Shown: in pieces, positions 1 to 6,150 of the stretch
How positions within the stretch are numbered: position 1 is the stretch's first letter
How the letters are laid out: each line of letters begins with the position of its first letter
Source: Salinicoccus sp. UBA3372
Lineage (GTDB): Bacteria > Bacillota > Bacilli > Staphylococcales > Salinicoccaceae
Reading direction: 5' to 3'
Length of the DNA stretch: 8,094 nt
NCBI GenBank assembly: GCA_002360325.1
Contig: DEQG01000087.1
Coordinates: 11,558 to 19,651 of the forward strand
Program-made: the position numbers and the translations under genes
The notes under the pieces: generated by a model
Database searches by the model: none
Seen by the model: only the letters and a program-made list of their open reading frames with translations
Told to the model about the DNA's origin: nothing

Positions 1-1365
1 AAAGCATGGGGCGGGAGATTTTCAGGTGAAGCACTCGAATGGGTGGAAGAATTTAATGCATCGATCCACTTTGATAAAGTGCTTTTGGACCTGGATATAA
101 AAGGAAGCATCGCCCATGCAGAAATGCTTGCAAGCTGCGACATTATTTCAGCGGAAGACAAGGATACGATAGTCGACGGACTTCACCGTGTAAAAGAGGA
201 AGTTGAAAAAGGCAATATCGAATGGAATGTGAAGCATGAGGATATTCATATGAATGTGGAGCATGCATTGATAGAACTGATCGGTCCTATAGGAGGCAAG
301 CTCCACACAGGACGCAGCAGAAATGATCAGATTGCTACGGATATGCATCTCTATGTAAAAGAGCAGGTCCAGATAATCATTCAGTCTATAGAAGAACTGC
401 AAAACACCATCATTAAAATAGCCGAGGAAAATATTCATGTCATCATGCCCGGATATACACATCTGCAGAGAGCACAGCCGATATTATTCTCGCATCATTT
501 AATGGCTTATTTTTGGATGTTCAAAAGGGATAAAGAGCGCATGCAGGACGCTTTGAAGCGTATAGATGTGTCACCGCTCGGTGCAGGTGCAATAAGTGGA
601 ACGACATTTAACATCGACAGGGAAATGACGAAAGAAGCGCTCGGCTTCGGAGATTTATATCACAACAGCATGGATGCCGTGAGTGACAGGGATTATATTA
701 TTGAGACTCTGTCCGGCATCAATCTGGTGATGATTCATCTTTCCAGAATTTCAGAAGAAATCATATTCTGGATGAGTGAAGAAGCGAAATTTGTCACGTT
801 GAGCGATACGTTTACTACAGGCAGCTCGATGATGCCCCAAAAGAAAAATCCGGATATGGCTGAACTTATCCGCGGTAAAACAGGACGCACTACTGGATCA
901 CTGATGTCGATGCTGATGCTCGTCAAAGGACTGCCGCTTACTTACAATAAAGATATGCAGGAAGATAAAGAAGGGCTATTTGATGCTGTGACGACTGTCC
1001 TCGGCGCCTTGAAAATAATGAACGGCATGATTGATACGATGACAGTAAATGAAGAAAGACTGGAGCAGACCATCAATGAAGATTTCTCAAATGCGACAGA
1101 ACTTGCTGATTATCTTGTTGAAAAAAATGTGCCTTTCAGAGAGGCACATGAAGTGGTCGGAAAACTCGTGCTGAAGTGTATTGACAGCAATCAATACCTT
1201 AAAGATTTGAGCCTTGAGGAATTTCAGTCGGCAAACAATCTGATCGAAGAGGATATTTATGATGTCCTGTTGCCTAAAACGGTTGTTGACAGACGTCTGA
1301 GCTACGGCGGCACATCCACTGAATCAGTGAAACAGCAGATTAAACATGCTAAGGAAATCATATAA
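1..1365 (+). CDS. argH: Argininosuccinate lyase, 5' end cut by window edge
   Basis: This cytoplasmic homotetrameric enzyme splits argininosuccinate into arginine and fumarate, the last step of arginine biosynthesis. The reading frame is open from base 1 and begins KAWGGRFSG, the usual ArgH N-terminus, so probably only a Met plus one residue are missing. A GTG at position 43 lies inside this conserved start and is not the initiation codon. 454 residues are visible, normal for the family (about 460). Motifs seen, in visible-residue numbering: SRNDQ near 106-110, the YTHLQ histidine loop at 152-156, the fumarase/aspartase superfamily signature [11 protein letters not shown] at 274-284 carrying the catalytic serine loop, and the C-terminal RRLSYGGTS near 431. 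The gene looks intact. argG is the usual upstream partner in related genomes but lies outside the window. The TAA stop runs straight into the terminator. Confidence 0.97.
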   Translation, partial: KAWGGRFSGEALEWVEEFNASIHFDKVLLDLDIKGSIAHAEMLASCDIISAEDKDTIVDGLHRVKEEVEKGNIEWNVKHEDIHMNVEHALIELIGPIGGKLHTGRSRNDQIATDMHLYVKEQVQIIIQSIEELQNTIIKIAEENIHVIMPGYTHLQRAQPILFSHHLMAYFWMFKRDKERMQDALKRIDVSPLGAGAISGTTFNIDREMTKEALGFGDLYHNSMDAVSDRDYIIETLSGINLVMIHLSRISEEIIFWMSEEAKFVTLSDTFTTGSSMMPQKKNPDMAELIRGKTGRTTGSLMSMLMLVKGLPLTYNKDMQEDKEGLFDAVTTVLGALKIMNGMIDTMTVNEERLEQTINEDFSNATELADYLVEKNVPFREAHEVVGKLVLKCIDSNQYLKDLSLEEFQSANNLIEEDIYDVLLPKTVVDRRLSYGGTSTESVKQQIKHAKEII

Positions 1366-1395
1366 AAAAGACTCGCATTATGCGAGTCTTTTTTA
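1366..1395. terminator. Bidirectional rho-independent terminator between argH and the TM2 gene
   Basis: An 8-bp perfect stem GACTCGCA/TGCGAGTC (1370-1377 with 1381-1388) closes a TTA loop. An A-run precedes it and a T-run follows, so each strand has a U-tract after the hairpin. The stop codons of the two convergent genes (1363-1365 plus, 1397-1399 minus) flank it directly, so the whole 31-bp gap is terminator. Confidence 0.9.
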
Positions 1396-1396
1396 T

Positions 1397-1642
1397 TTAT
1401 CTGAACCTTCGGCTGTTCCTGGCATTTATTTTATTGGCACTTCTGTAAGCGTCTATAATTGCGAACAGCCATACAATCGGCAGAAAAATATAACCGATCA
1501 GAATAGCAGTCAAAGCTCCGTTGATCACCTGGAGAATAATAAGTGTAATTCCTTTAAAGAAATGTCCGTTGTATATTTGCCCAAGGCCGCTGATAAAGAA
1601 ACTTAAAACTGCAGCAACGCCTGCACTTTTTTGTGTTGGCAT
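1397..1642 (-). CDS. Small TM2-domain membrane protein
   Basis: This 81-residue integral membrane protein has the TM2-domain pattern: an N-terminal hydrophobic helix (about 8-20), then the GLGQIYNGHFFKG segment (19-31), further hydrophobic stretches at about 32-64, and a DAYRSANK-type motif leading to a basic tail ending in RNSRRFR. Small TM2 proteins are common in Bacillota and their biochemical role is not established. The ATG start is backed by GAGGAA at 1651-1656 (minus strand) with 8-nt spacing. The gene lies 49 nt downstream of the MMPL exporter gene on the same strand. I see no convincing promoter or terminator in that gap, so it is probably the last gene of the marR-mmpL transcript. 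It ends at the terminator shared with argH. The family call is good; a link to the exporter's function is only positional. Confidence 0.85.
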   Translation of the reverse strand: MPTQKSAGVAAVLSFFISGLGQIYNGHFFKGITLIILQVINGALTAILIGYIFLPIVWLFAIIDAYRSANKINARNSRRFR

Positions 1643-1661
1643 AAATTTAATTCCTCATTTC

Positions 1662-1688
1662 GTATATATTCAACTGAATGCAATATAC
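1662..1688 (-). repeat. Imperfect AT-rich hairpin in the mmpL-TM2 gap
   Basis: On the minus strand GTATAT pairs with ATATAC, and inside it ATTC pairs with GAAT around an AGTT loop. A three-base bulge (TGC) lies on the 5' side. No T-run follows, so it is not a typical terminator. It could be an RNA processing or stability element between the two cistrons, or chance in AT-rich DNA. Confidence 0.35.
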
Positions 1689-1691
1689 CCT

Positions 1692-4376
1692 TTATTCCTC
1701 GTCTTTAAACTTTGCTCTGCGATCTTTGCCGCCAGGCATGTTGAACGGCCACCAGTTACCGCGTTTAAGCGTGACAACCAATGCCGGTACAAGAAGCGGC
1801 AGGACGATGAATGCATAGAACAGCAGTGCGAATATGATGACGCTTGTCACCTGGACCAGTATGACGATACCTGAAGGGTAGAGTGCAGCAAAAGTACCGG
1901 ATAGTATAATAACCGCGGTAATGACGACAGTCCCCATCTTCTTGATCGCTATTTCTATTGCATCTTTAATAGAATGATTCACTACTTCTTCTCTGAACCT
2001 GTCAATGATGAATATCGAGTAGTCGATACCGAGTGCTGCGAATATGATCAGGCTGAAGAACGGTACTGCCCAGTTCAATTGTTCTATGCCAAACCAGCCG
2101 AGTATCCACTGAGTCATGCTGACCGATGCAAAGTATGTGACAAATATTGAACCGATCATCACTACAGGCAATATGAATGATCTGAAGAGCACTGCGAGTA
2201 TTACAAATAAAGTGATTACGAAAATGGTGACTACATAAGAGTAATCATCTGTTGTAATCTGGTCAAGGTCTCTGTTCATACTCGTTACACCTGAGAAATA
2301 GCTGTCCACTTCATCCAGCTCAAGACGGTCGAGTTCCTTGTTCACAGTAGCTTCTACATCGTCAAGTACAGCCATGGCTTCATGACTGTACGGGTCGCCG
2401 TCCAGTATGACGTTCAGGTTGATTGCCGTGTTATCGGCAAAGCTGTACTGATCGATGGCGCTGTCCAATTCTTCAGAACCTATAAATTCCTGCGGTACGT
2501 TGACACCGGTATGATCGACGGCTTCATTATCCGTGACCTCGGTCAATAAACTCTGGATTTCGCCGAGACCTTCATTGGCTTCACCGATGCCGCTGCTGAT
2601 GTCATCCAATCCCGCGGACATCTCTTCGAGACCGTCGGAAAGCTCGGACATCTGCTCTGAAGCCTGCTGCTGCTGAGTTGCCATTTCTTCATTGGCAGTT
2701 TCGACCTGTGTGGTCATTTCATCAAGGCCGGTCAGCACTTCTTCAAGCTGAGCGGCAGCACCCTGCACATCGCCGGTCATCGTCAAATATTGACTGATGC
2801 CTTCGAGGCCCTGACTGACTTCACCCAGTCCGCTGCTTAATTCGCTCATATCGCCTGCAGCTATTTCCTGCCCTGAAATTTCTTCGCTGATGCTTGTCAG
2901 GTTTGATGAAATTTCCTCCAGTCCGCCGGCAGCTTCATCCAAGCCGCCTGTAATTTCGTCCAGGCCGGAATTCGCTTCATTCAGCTGGTAGCCGACTGAA
3001 AGTTCATCTATCGGGTCTCCGGTCGGTCTGGTGACAGTCTGAACTTCCTTGACACCGTCAAGCTTGCTCACTGTATCAGCAACAGATTCAATACGAGTCA
3101 GACTTTCACTGTTTACAAGGTCATCGCCATCAGAAAGGATAACCTGGATCGGGAAGATCGTTCCTTCATCAAAACTTTCGCTCACTACATTGGTCGCATG
3201 TACTGCCGAGTATGAATCATCCAGTTCACTCAATGAGTCATAGCTCACTTCGTCGTCATAGAAGAATGACAGTACAACAAGTATGGCTATAAGAGAGAAA
3301 ATGACACGGGTAGGGTGCTTGATCGAAAACGTTCCGAACACTCTCCAGATTTTACTCTCTTTCGTTTCGATGTTTTTAATGCTCGGCCAGAAAATATATT
3401 TTCCAAGCAGAGACATAAGGATCGGCAGCAATGTAAACAGCGACAACAGCATGAATGCCATACCGAGTGCCACACCGACAGCTGAACGGTATATTTCAAA
3501 GTTTGCAAAGTACAGGACCGCAAATACGACAGCACCTGAGATGCCGCTGATGAATACTGTTTTACCACCTGTTTTAAAAGTGTTTAATGTTGCCTGGTAT
3601 TTATCATTGTTCTGCAGTTCTTCTTTGAATCTGTTCAGCAGTAAAATACAGTAATCCGTACCTACACCAAATAAAATTACGATTAGAAAACTTTGTGTCT
3701 GAGGTGAAATCGGGAAGCCGAACCATTCTACGAACCATCCCACAAAAGACTGGCCGATCAAGTATGAAATCCCGACAACCACAAGCGGTATCAGCGGCGT
3801 CACTACAGATCGGAACATGACCAGCAGAACCGCAAGGACGATGATGACAGTGAAGATCTCAGTTGTCTGTATACCGTTCATCGCATCTTCTTCAAGCGTT
3901 CTTTGTATCAGTTCATTGGAGGTGATTGAAGTGTCGGCTTCGGTGGGATTCAACTTCTCGATGCCGTTTGCGATTTCCAATATGACATTTTCATCACCGG
4001 TATATTCCATCGGAATCATCATAACGCCACTATCTTCGTTGATGAAGCCTTCCTGGAGATCTTCGTTCAGTTCTAGAGGATTGACGATATTGTCAACTTC
4101 TTCGACACTTTCCAACTCTTTAATATATGCCTCTATATCCTCCTGATGTTCTGTGACACCATCATCAAATTCAAGAACAAGAGACATCATTTCACTGTCC
4201 TGGCCGTGCTTTTCCAAGTATTTACGAGCCTGTTCACTTGGCTGATCATCAGCTAACTGTACATCACCTTTTTCAGTGGCAAGCTGAGTGAGATTTGGAG
4301 AAAACATGAACGTCAGTACAGCGAAAGCAATCATCAAAACCGTTACCGGCCATTTAAATTTCAGGATATGTTTCAT
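1692..4376 (-). CDS. MMPL/RND-family exporter with extracellular heptad coiled coil
   Basis: This 894-residue inner-membrane transporter has two homologous halves, as in MmpL/YdfJ-type RND proteins. Helix 1 (about 11-27) is followed by an outer loop (30-170), helices 2-6 (172-325) and helix 7 (355-373). A large second outer loop (375-710) comes next, then helices 8-12 (713-868) and a short basic-acidic tail. Each half carries the proton-relay Asp-Tyr motif: GVGTDY at 237-242 and ALGIDY at 781-786. These correspond to the essential Asp-Tyr pairs of mycobacterial MmpL3, so proton-driven export of lipids, fatty acids or lipophilic drugs is likely; the actual substrate cannot be read. Residues 471-610 form glycine-punctuated heptads (GLDEITG, GLDEAAG, GLEEISS, GLEEMSA and so on), a feature also seen in YhgE/Pip-type and many Bacillota MMPL proteins. 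The ATG is preceded by GGAGG with 8-nt spacing, inside the end of the marR gene. The gene appears complete, with no frameshift. Confidence 0.93.
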   Translation of the reverse strand: MKHILKFKWPVTVLMIAFAVLTFMFSPNLTQLATEKGDVQLADDQPSEQARKYLEKHGQDSEMMSLVLEFDDGVTEHQEDIEAYIKELESVEEVDNIVNPLELNEDLQEGFINEDSGVMMIPMEYTGDENVILEIANGIEKLNPTEADTSITSNELIQRTLEEDAMNGIQTTEIFTVIIVLAVLLVMFRSVVTPLIPLVVVGISYLIGQSFVGWFVEWFGFPISPQTQSFLIVILFGVGTDYCILLLNRFKEELQNNDKYQATLNTFKTGGKTVFISGISGAVVFAVLYFANFEIYRSAVGVALGMAFMLLSLFTLLPILMSLLGKYIFWPSIKNIETKESKIWRVFGTFSIKHPTRVIFSLIAILVVLSFFYDDEVSYDSLSELDDSYSAVHATNVVSESFDEGTIFPIQVILSDGDDLVNSESLTRIESVADTVSKLDGVKEVQTVTRPTGDPIDELSVGYQLNEANSGLDEITGGLDEAAGGLEEISSNLTSISEEISGQEIAAGDMSELSSGLGEVSQGLEGISQYLTMTGDVQGAAAQLEEVLTGLDEMTTQVETANEEMATQQQQASEQMSELSDGLEEMSAGLDDISSGIGEANEGLGEIQSLLTEVTDNEAVDHTGVNVPQEFIGSEELDSAIDQYSFADNTAINLNVILDGDPYSHEAMAVLDDVEATVNKELDRLELDEVDSYFSGVTSMNRDLDQITTDDYSYVVTIFVITLFVILAVLFRSFILPVVMIGSIFVTYFASVSMTQWILGWFGIEQLNWAVPFFSLIIFAALGIDYSIFIIDRFREEVVNHSIKDAIEIAIKKMGTVVITAVIILSGTFAALYPSGIVILVQVTSVIIFALLFYAFIVLPLLVPALVVTLKRGNWWPFNMPGGKDRRAKFKDEE

Positions 4377-4824
4377 TCATTCTTCCTCCATCTGTATACT
4401 TTAATATTATTTCTGTTGCCTGATGCAACTCTGCTAACTCATCTGCAGTGATATCCTTGATATCTTCATAAATGGAATTTTTAATATTTGATAGGAATTC
4501 AACTAACAGCTTTTTTGCATTCGGATTCAGGACGACCAATTTTGAACGGCGGTCATTCGTAAGTTCATTCATTTTAAAAGAAATCAGATTTTTATTGGAA
4601 AGTTTCTTCAAAGTGTGAGTTGTTGAACTTTTAGTTGTGTTCAAAGCTTCGGTGAGGTCCGAGGGGGTGGCATGGGTATGAATAAACAGATATTGCAGCA
4701 CTTCCATCTGCGATCTGGAAATATGTAATTTTGATACAGTATCTGTAACATCATTAAAGATATTTGCATAGCCATATCCGTAAATGTCACGTAAGTTATT
4801 TACAGTTTCAGGCATTCTGTCCAC
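4354..4824 (-). CDS. MarR-family transcriptional regulator
   Basis: This 156-residue protein is a winged-helix MarR regulator, normally a dimer that represses its own operon and releases DNA when it binds a small ligand. An N-terminal helical region (about 9-34) is followed by the DNA-binding core at 38-106: ATPSDLTEALNTTKSSTTHTLKKL is the helix-turn-helix area (about 52-75), and TNDRRSKLVVL (89-99) is the wing with the characteristic D-R-R. Helices at 103-143 complete the dimer interface. There is no cysteine, so thiol-based redox sensing of the OhrR/SarZ/MgrA kind is excluded; ligand sensing is more likely. The start chosen is GTG at 4824, because AGGAGG lies 7 nt upstream; the in-frame ATG at 4815 would be 16 nt away. 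Its end overlaps mmpL by 23 nt, so it is the cognate regulator of the exporter by position. Confidence 0.92.
   Translation of the reverse strand: MDRMPETVNNLRDIYGYGYANIFNDVTDTVSKLHISRSQMEVLQYLFIHTHATPSDLTEALNTTKSSTTHTLKKLSNKNLISFKMNELTNDRRSKLVVLNPNAKKLLVEFLSNIKNSIYEDIKDITADELAELHQATEIILKYTDGGRMNETYPEI
4385..4389 (-). promoter_or_regulatory. Ribosome binding site of mmpL embedded in marR
   Basis: GGAGG on the minus strand lies 8 nt before the mmpL ATG and within the marR codons for Asp-Gly-Gly-Arg near its C-terminus. marR translation continues 23 nt into mmpL, which supports translational coupling of repressor and exporter. An out-of-frame ATG (4378-4380) lies 1 nt upstream of the real start. 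Confidence 0.8.
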
Positions 4825-4831
4825 ACGTATC

Positions 4832-4837
4832 CCTCCT
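4832..4837 (-). promoter_or_regulatory. Ribosome binding site of marR, decides the GTG start
   Basis: A perfect AGGAGG on the minus strand lies 7 nt before GTG at 4824 and 16 nt before the next in-frame ATG. This selects GTG as initiation codon. Confidence 0.85.
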
Positions 4838-4844
4838 CATATAG

Positions 4845-4863
4845 TTTAGCATGTTGTACTAAA
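4845..4863. promoter_or_regulatory. Candidate MarR operator dyad TTTAG-N9-CTAAA
   Basis: A 19-bp interrupted palindrome, TTTAGCATGTTGTACTAAA, has matching arms TTTAGnA and TnCTAAA. It sits just downstream of the predicted marR promoter, at roughly +8 to +26 of the leader and ahead of the AGGAGG. Size, symmetry and position fit an autorepressor site of a MarR dimer (typically 16-20 bp). The left half TTTAGCAT recurs exactly at 4879-4886, over the -10 element. Binding itself is inferred. Confidence 0.55.
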
Positions 4864-4876
4864 TTACCACAGAAAA

Positions 4877-4905
4877 ATTTTAGCATTTTTAAAAGGGCGT
4901 TTCAA
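4877..4905 (-). promoter_or_regulatory. Sigma-A-type promoter of the marR-mmpL operon
   Basis: Read on the minus strand, the -35 is TTGAAA (4900-4905) and the -10 is TAAAAT (4877-4882), with an exact 17-bp spacer and an extended TG-N immediately before the -10. The start site would fall near 4870, giving a leader of about 46 nt that contains the candidate operator and the AGGAGG. Confidence 0.7.
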
Positions 4906-4943
4906 TTAATTGCCTGTTTGACAATTTGTCTAATATCGCACAA

Positions 4944-4975
4944 TTGTTTTAAAAATGATATTCTTACAATATAAA
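4944..4975 (+). promoter_or_regulatory. Weak candidate promoter for the divergent membrane-protein gene
   Basis: Good -10-like hexamers occur at 4965-4970 (TACAAT) and 4970-4975 (TATAAA), which would give a short leader before the ribosome binding site at 4985. No -35 matches well: TTGTTT at 4944-4949 is 15 bp from the first. A perfect TTGACA exists at 4918-4923, but nothing resembling a -10 lies 16-18 bp after it. This may be an activator-dependent or weak promoter. Confidence 0.35.
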
Positions 4976-4984
4976 TAAAAAATG

Positions 4985-4994
4985 AAGGGTGATC
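4985..4994 (+). promoter_or_regulatory. Ribosome binding site that decides the start at 4997
   Basis: AAGGGTGATC contains GGTGATC (4988-4994), a 7-base match to the end of the anti-Shine-Dalgarno complement TAAGGAGGTGATC. Aligned this way it has the ideal distance to the ATG at 4997. It lies after the in-frame ATG at 4982, so that upstream ATG is not the start. Confidence 0.8.
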
Positions 4995-4996
4995 GG

Positions 4997-6025
4997 ATGT
5001 TTCAATATCAGTCTCTATTCAGGAAAAATGCGAGTGGCCAGGCAGGTAAAATTATAGGTCTGACAATACTTGCAGCAATTTTTATGATGATCAGCTTTTT
5101 TATCATATTTACTCTGGCCATGCTGCCGACTATCGCGATGGGTGAGAGTGTGTGGGTATTATTTTATTTACTGTTTATCTTCTTTTTATTATTTTTATTC
5201 AGTATTTTTGTAATCTATCCGATGAGTATAGGGGTCATAAAGTATTTCACTTCGGCTTATACCGGTGAAAGGTACGGCTTTGGTGATCTGTTCTTTGTAT
5301 TCAAGGAACGCAGGTACGGTAAAGCAATCAAACTGACCATATTGGTAATAATCGGATACACTATTATCAGCTTAGGCCTGTCTCTGTTGATGCAGCTGGC
5401 TTTTACAGCGGTCAATCTGCCGTTTTCCGCGCTGATGGGCGGTCTGTCATATGAAAACAGTATCGAGGCTTCTGCAGCGATGATTACGGGACAGATCGGC
5501 ATCTTCATATTAATGCTGGTGGTGAACCTGTTGCTGCTCCTGGTCATGTATATACCTTATGTGCTGTTGATGATCTACATGTTTCTGGTCTACCTTGTAT
5601 TCGTGGATCAGCCGCATATACCGACGTTCGATAAATTTTCAATTGCTTTCAAGGTAATGTTCCAGGCCGGGCAGAGTCTGGTAAGACTGTTCTTCAGCAA
5701 TGTACTGCTGCTCGCGGGTGTGACGATTCTTTATTTTGTTCTTATGCTTGTTGTAGGACTGCTTATCGGCTTCCTGGCGGCAGCGATGGACAGTCCTTTC
5801 CTGATTGTACTTATATTGGCTGTTATGGGAGTGCTGTCCCTGATTTTTTACATTTATGTCATGTATCTCATGGTCGGTTCAATCGTTGCCTTTTATTATA
5901 AAGGGCGGAATGTATTGGATGAACAGGCTGCAGCAGCTGTGCCGCATGATGCTGTTGAAACAGCCGGTTATGACGAGGGTTACCGTGATGACGAACTCAG
6001 ACCTCTGGATGACCGAAATTATTAA
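4997..6025 (+). CDS. Six-helix membrane protein of unknown function (DUF975-like)
   Basis: This 342-residue, very hydrophobic protein has about six membrane segments at roughly 18-44, 52-84, 110-138, 166-203, 232-262 and 267-300. They are followed by a hydrophilic, acidic C-terminal tail (301-342) that ends in DELRPLDDRNY. There is no cleavable signal peptide. Between helices 2 and 3 lies YPMSIGVIKYFTSAYTGE followed by GDLFFVFKERRYGKAI (about 74-111). This resembles the DUF975 pattern of a tract leading into a 'DLF..F' cytoplasmic motif, so DUF975-like is my best guess, at moderate confidence. A glycerophosphodiesterase-type membrane domain is an alternative. No catalytic motif is visible. 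The ATG at 4997 is used rather than the in-frame ATG at 4982, on ribosome-site grounds. It is transcribed divergently from marR-mmpL and ends in its own terminator, so it is a single-gene unit. Confidence 0.85.
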   Translation: MFQYQSLFRKNASGQAGKIIGLTILAAIFMMISFFIIFTLAMLPTIAMGESVWVLFYLLFIFFLLFLFSIFVIYPMSIGVIKYFTSAYTGERYGFGDLFFVFKERRYGKAIKLTILVIIGYTIISLGLSLLMQLAFTAVNLPFSALMGGLSYENSIEASAAMITGQIGIFILMLVVNLLLLLVMYIPYVLLMIYMFLVYLVFVDQPHIPTFDKFSIAFKVMFQAGQSLVRLFFSNVLLLAGVTILYFVLMLVVGLLIGFLAAAMDSPFLIVLILAVMGVLSLIFYIYVMYLMVGSIVAFYYKGRNVLDEQAAAAVPHDAVETAGYDEGYRDDELRPLDDRNY

Positions 6026-6035
6026 ATTAACTTTG

Positions 6036-6062
6036 AAGCCCGGATTTTACCGGGCTTTTTTT
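6036..6062 (+). terminator. Rho-independent terminator after the membrane-protein gene
   Basis: A perfect 8-bp GC-rich stem AAGCCCGG/CCGGGCTT (6036-6043 with 6050-6057) closes an ATTTTA loop and runs into a stretch of T through 6062. It lies 10 nt after the stop codon. Confidence 0.93.
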
Positions 6063-6135
6063 AATTGAGCTGAAATTCTTTTAATCATCAGTGCGGAGAA
6101 GTAACATTAGATTATTGGAATTAACTATTAACATC

Positions 6136-6140
6136 GGGAG
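6136..6140 (+). promoter_or_regulatory. Ribosome binding site for rarD, supports the TTG start
   Basis: GGGAG, followed by TGA as in the 16S-complementary GGAGGTGA, lies 10 nt before TTG at 6151. No comparable site precedes the upstream in-frame GTG at 6091. Confidence 0.65.
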
Positions 6141-6150
6141 TGAGAATGAA

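Noticed and set aside
148..462. 104-codon open frame on the minus strand inside argH
   Set aside because: It lies wholly within the well-supported argH frame, has no ribosome site and shows no family motif; it is a shadow.
1346..1874. Two plus-strand open frames (1346-1606 and 1521-1874)
   Set aside because: They lie opposite the TM2 gene and the end of mmpL, begin in the terminator or inside coding DNA, and have low-complexity, non-protein-like composition.
2546..2966. DNA tandem repeat in mmpL
   Set aside because: Repetition is at the protein heptad level; the DNA units are too diverged to be a nucleotide repeat or recent expansion.
3283..3654. Open frames on both strands within mmpL (3283-3654 plus, 3287-3568 minus)
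   Set aside because: The mmpL frame here encodes conserved transmembrane segments and the GVGTDY half; the alternatives are antisense or offset shadows without start signals.
4918..4946. TTGACA at 4918-4923 as the -35 of a plus-strand promoter
   Set aside because: The hexamer is perfect, but bases 16-18 bp downstream (CAATTG area) do not resemble a -10; it may instead be part of the GACAATTTGTC palindrome.
4982..4996. ATG at 4982 as the start of the six-helix membrane protein
   Set aside because: Nothing like a ribosome site precedes it, while GGTGATC at 4988-4994 lies after it and is ideally placed for the ATG at 4997.
4825..4996. Riboswitch or T-box in the divergent intergenic region
   Set aside because: The leaders are short (about 46 nt for marR, about 20-30 nt for the other gene), with no terminator hairpin or conserved aptamer-like structure.
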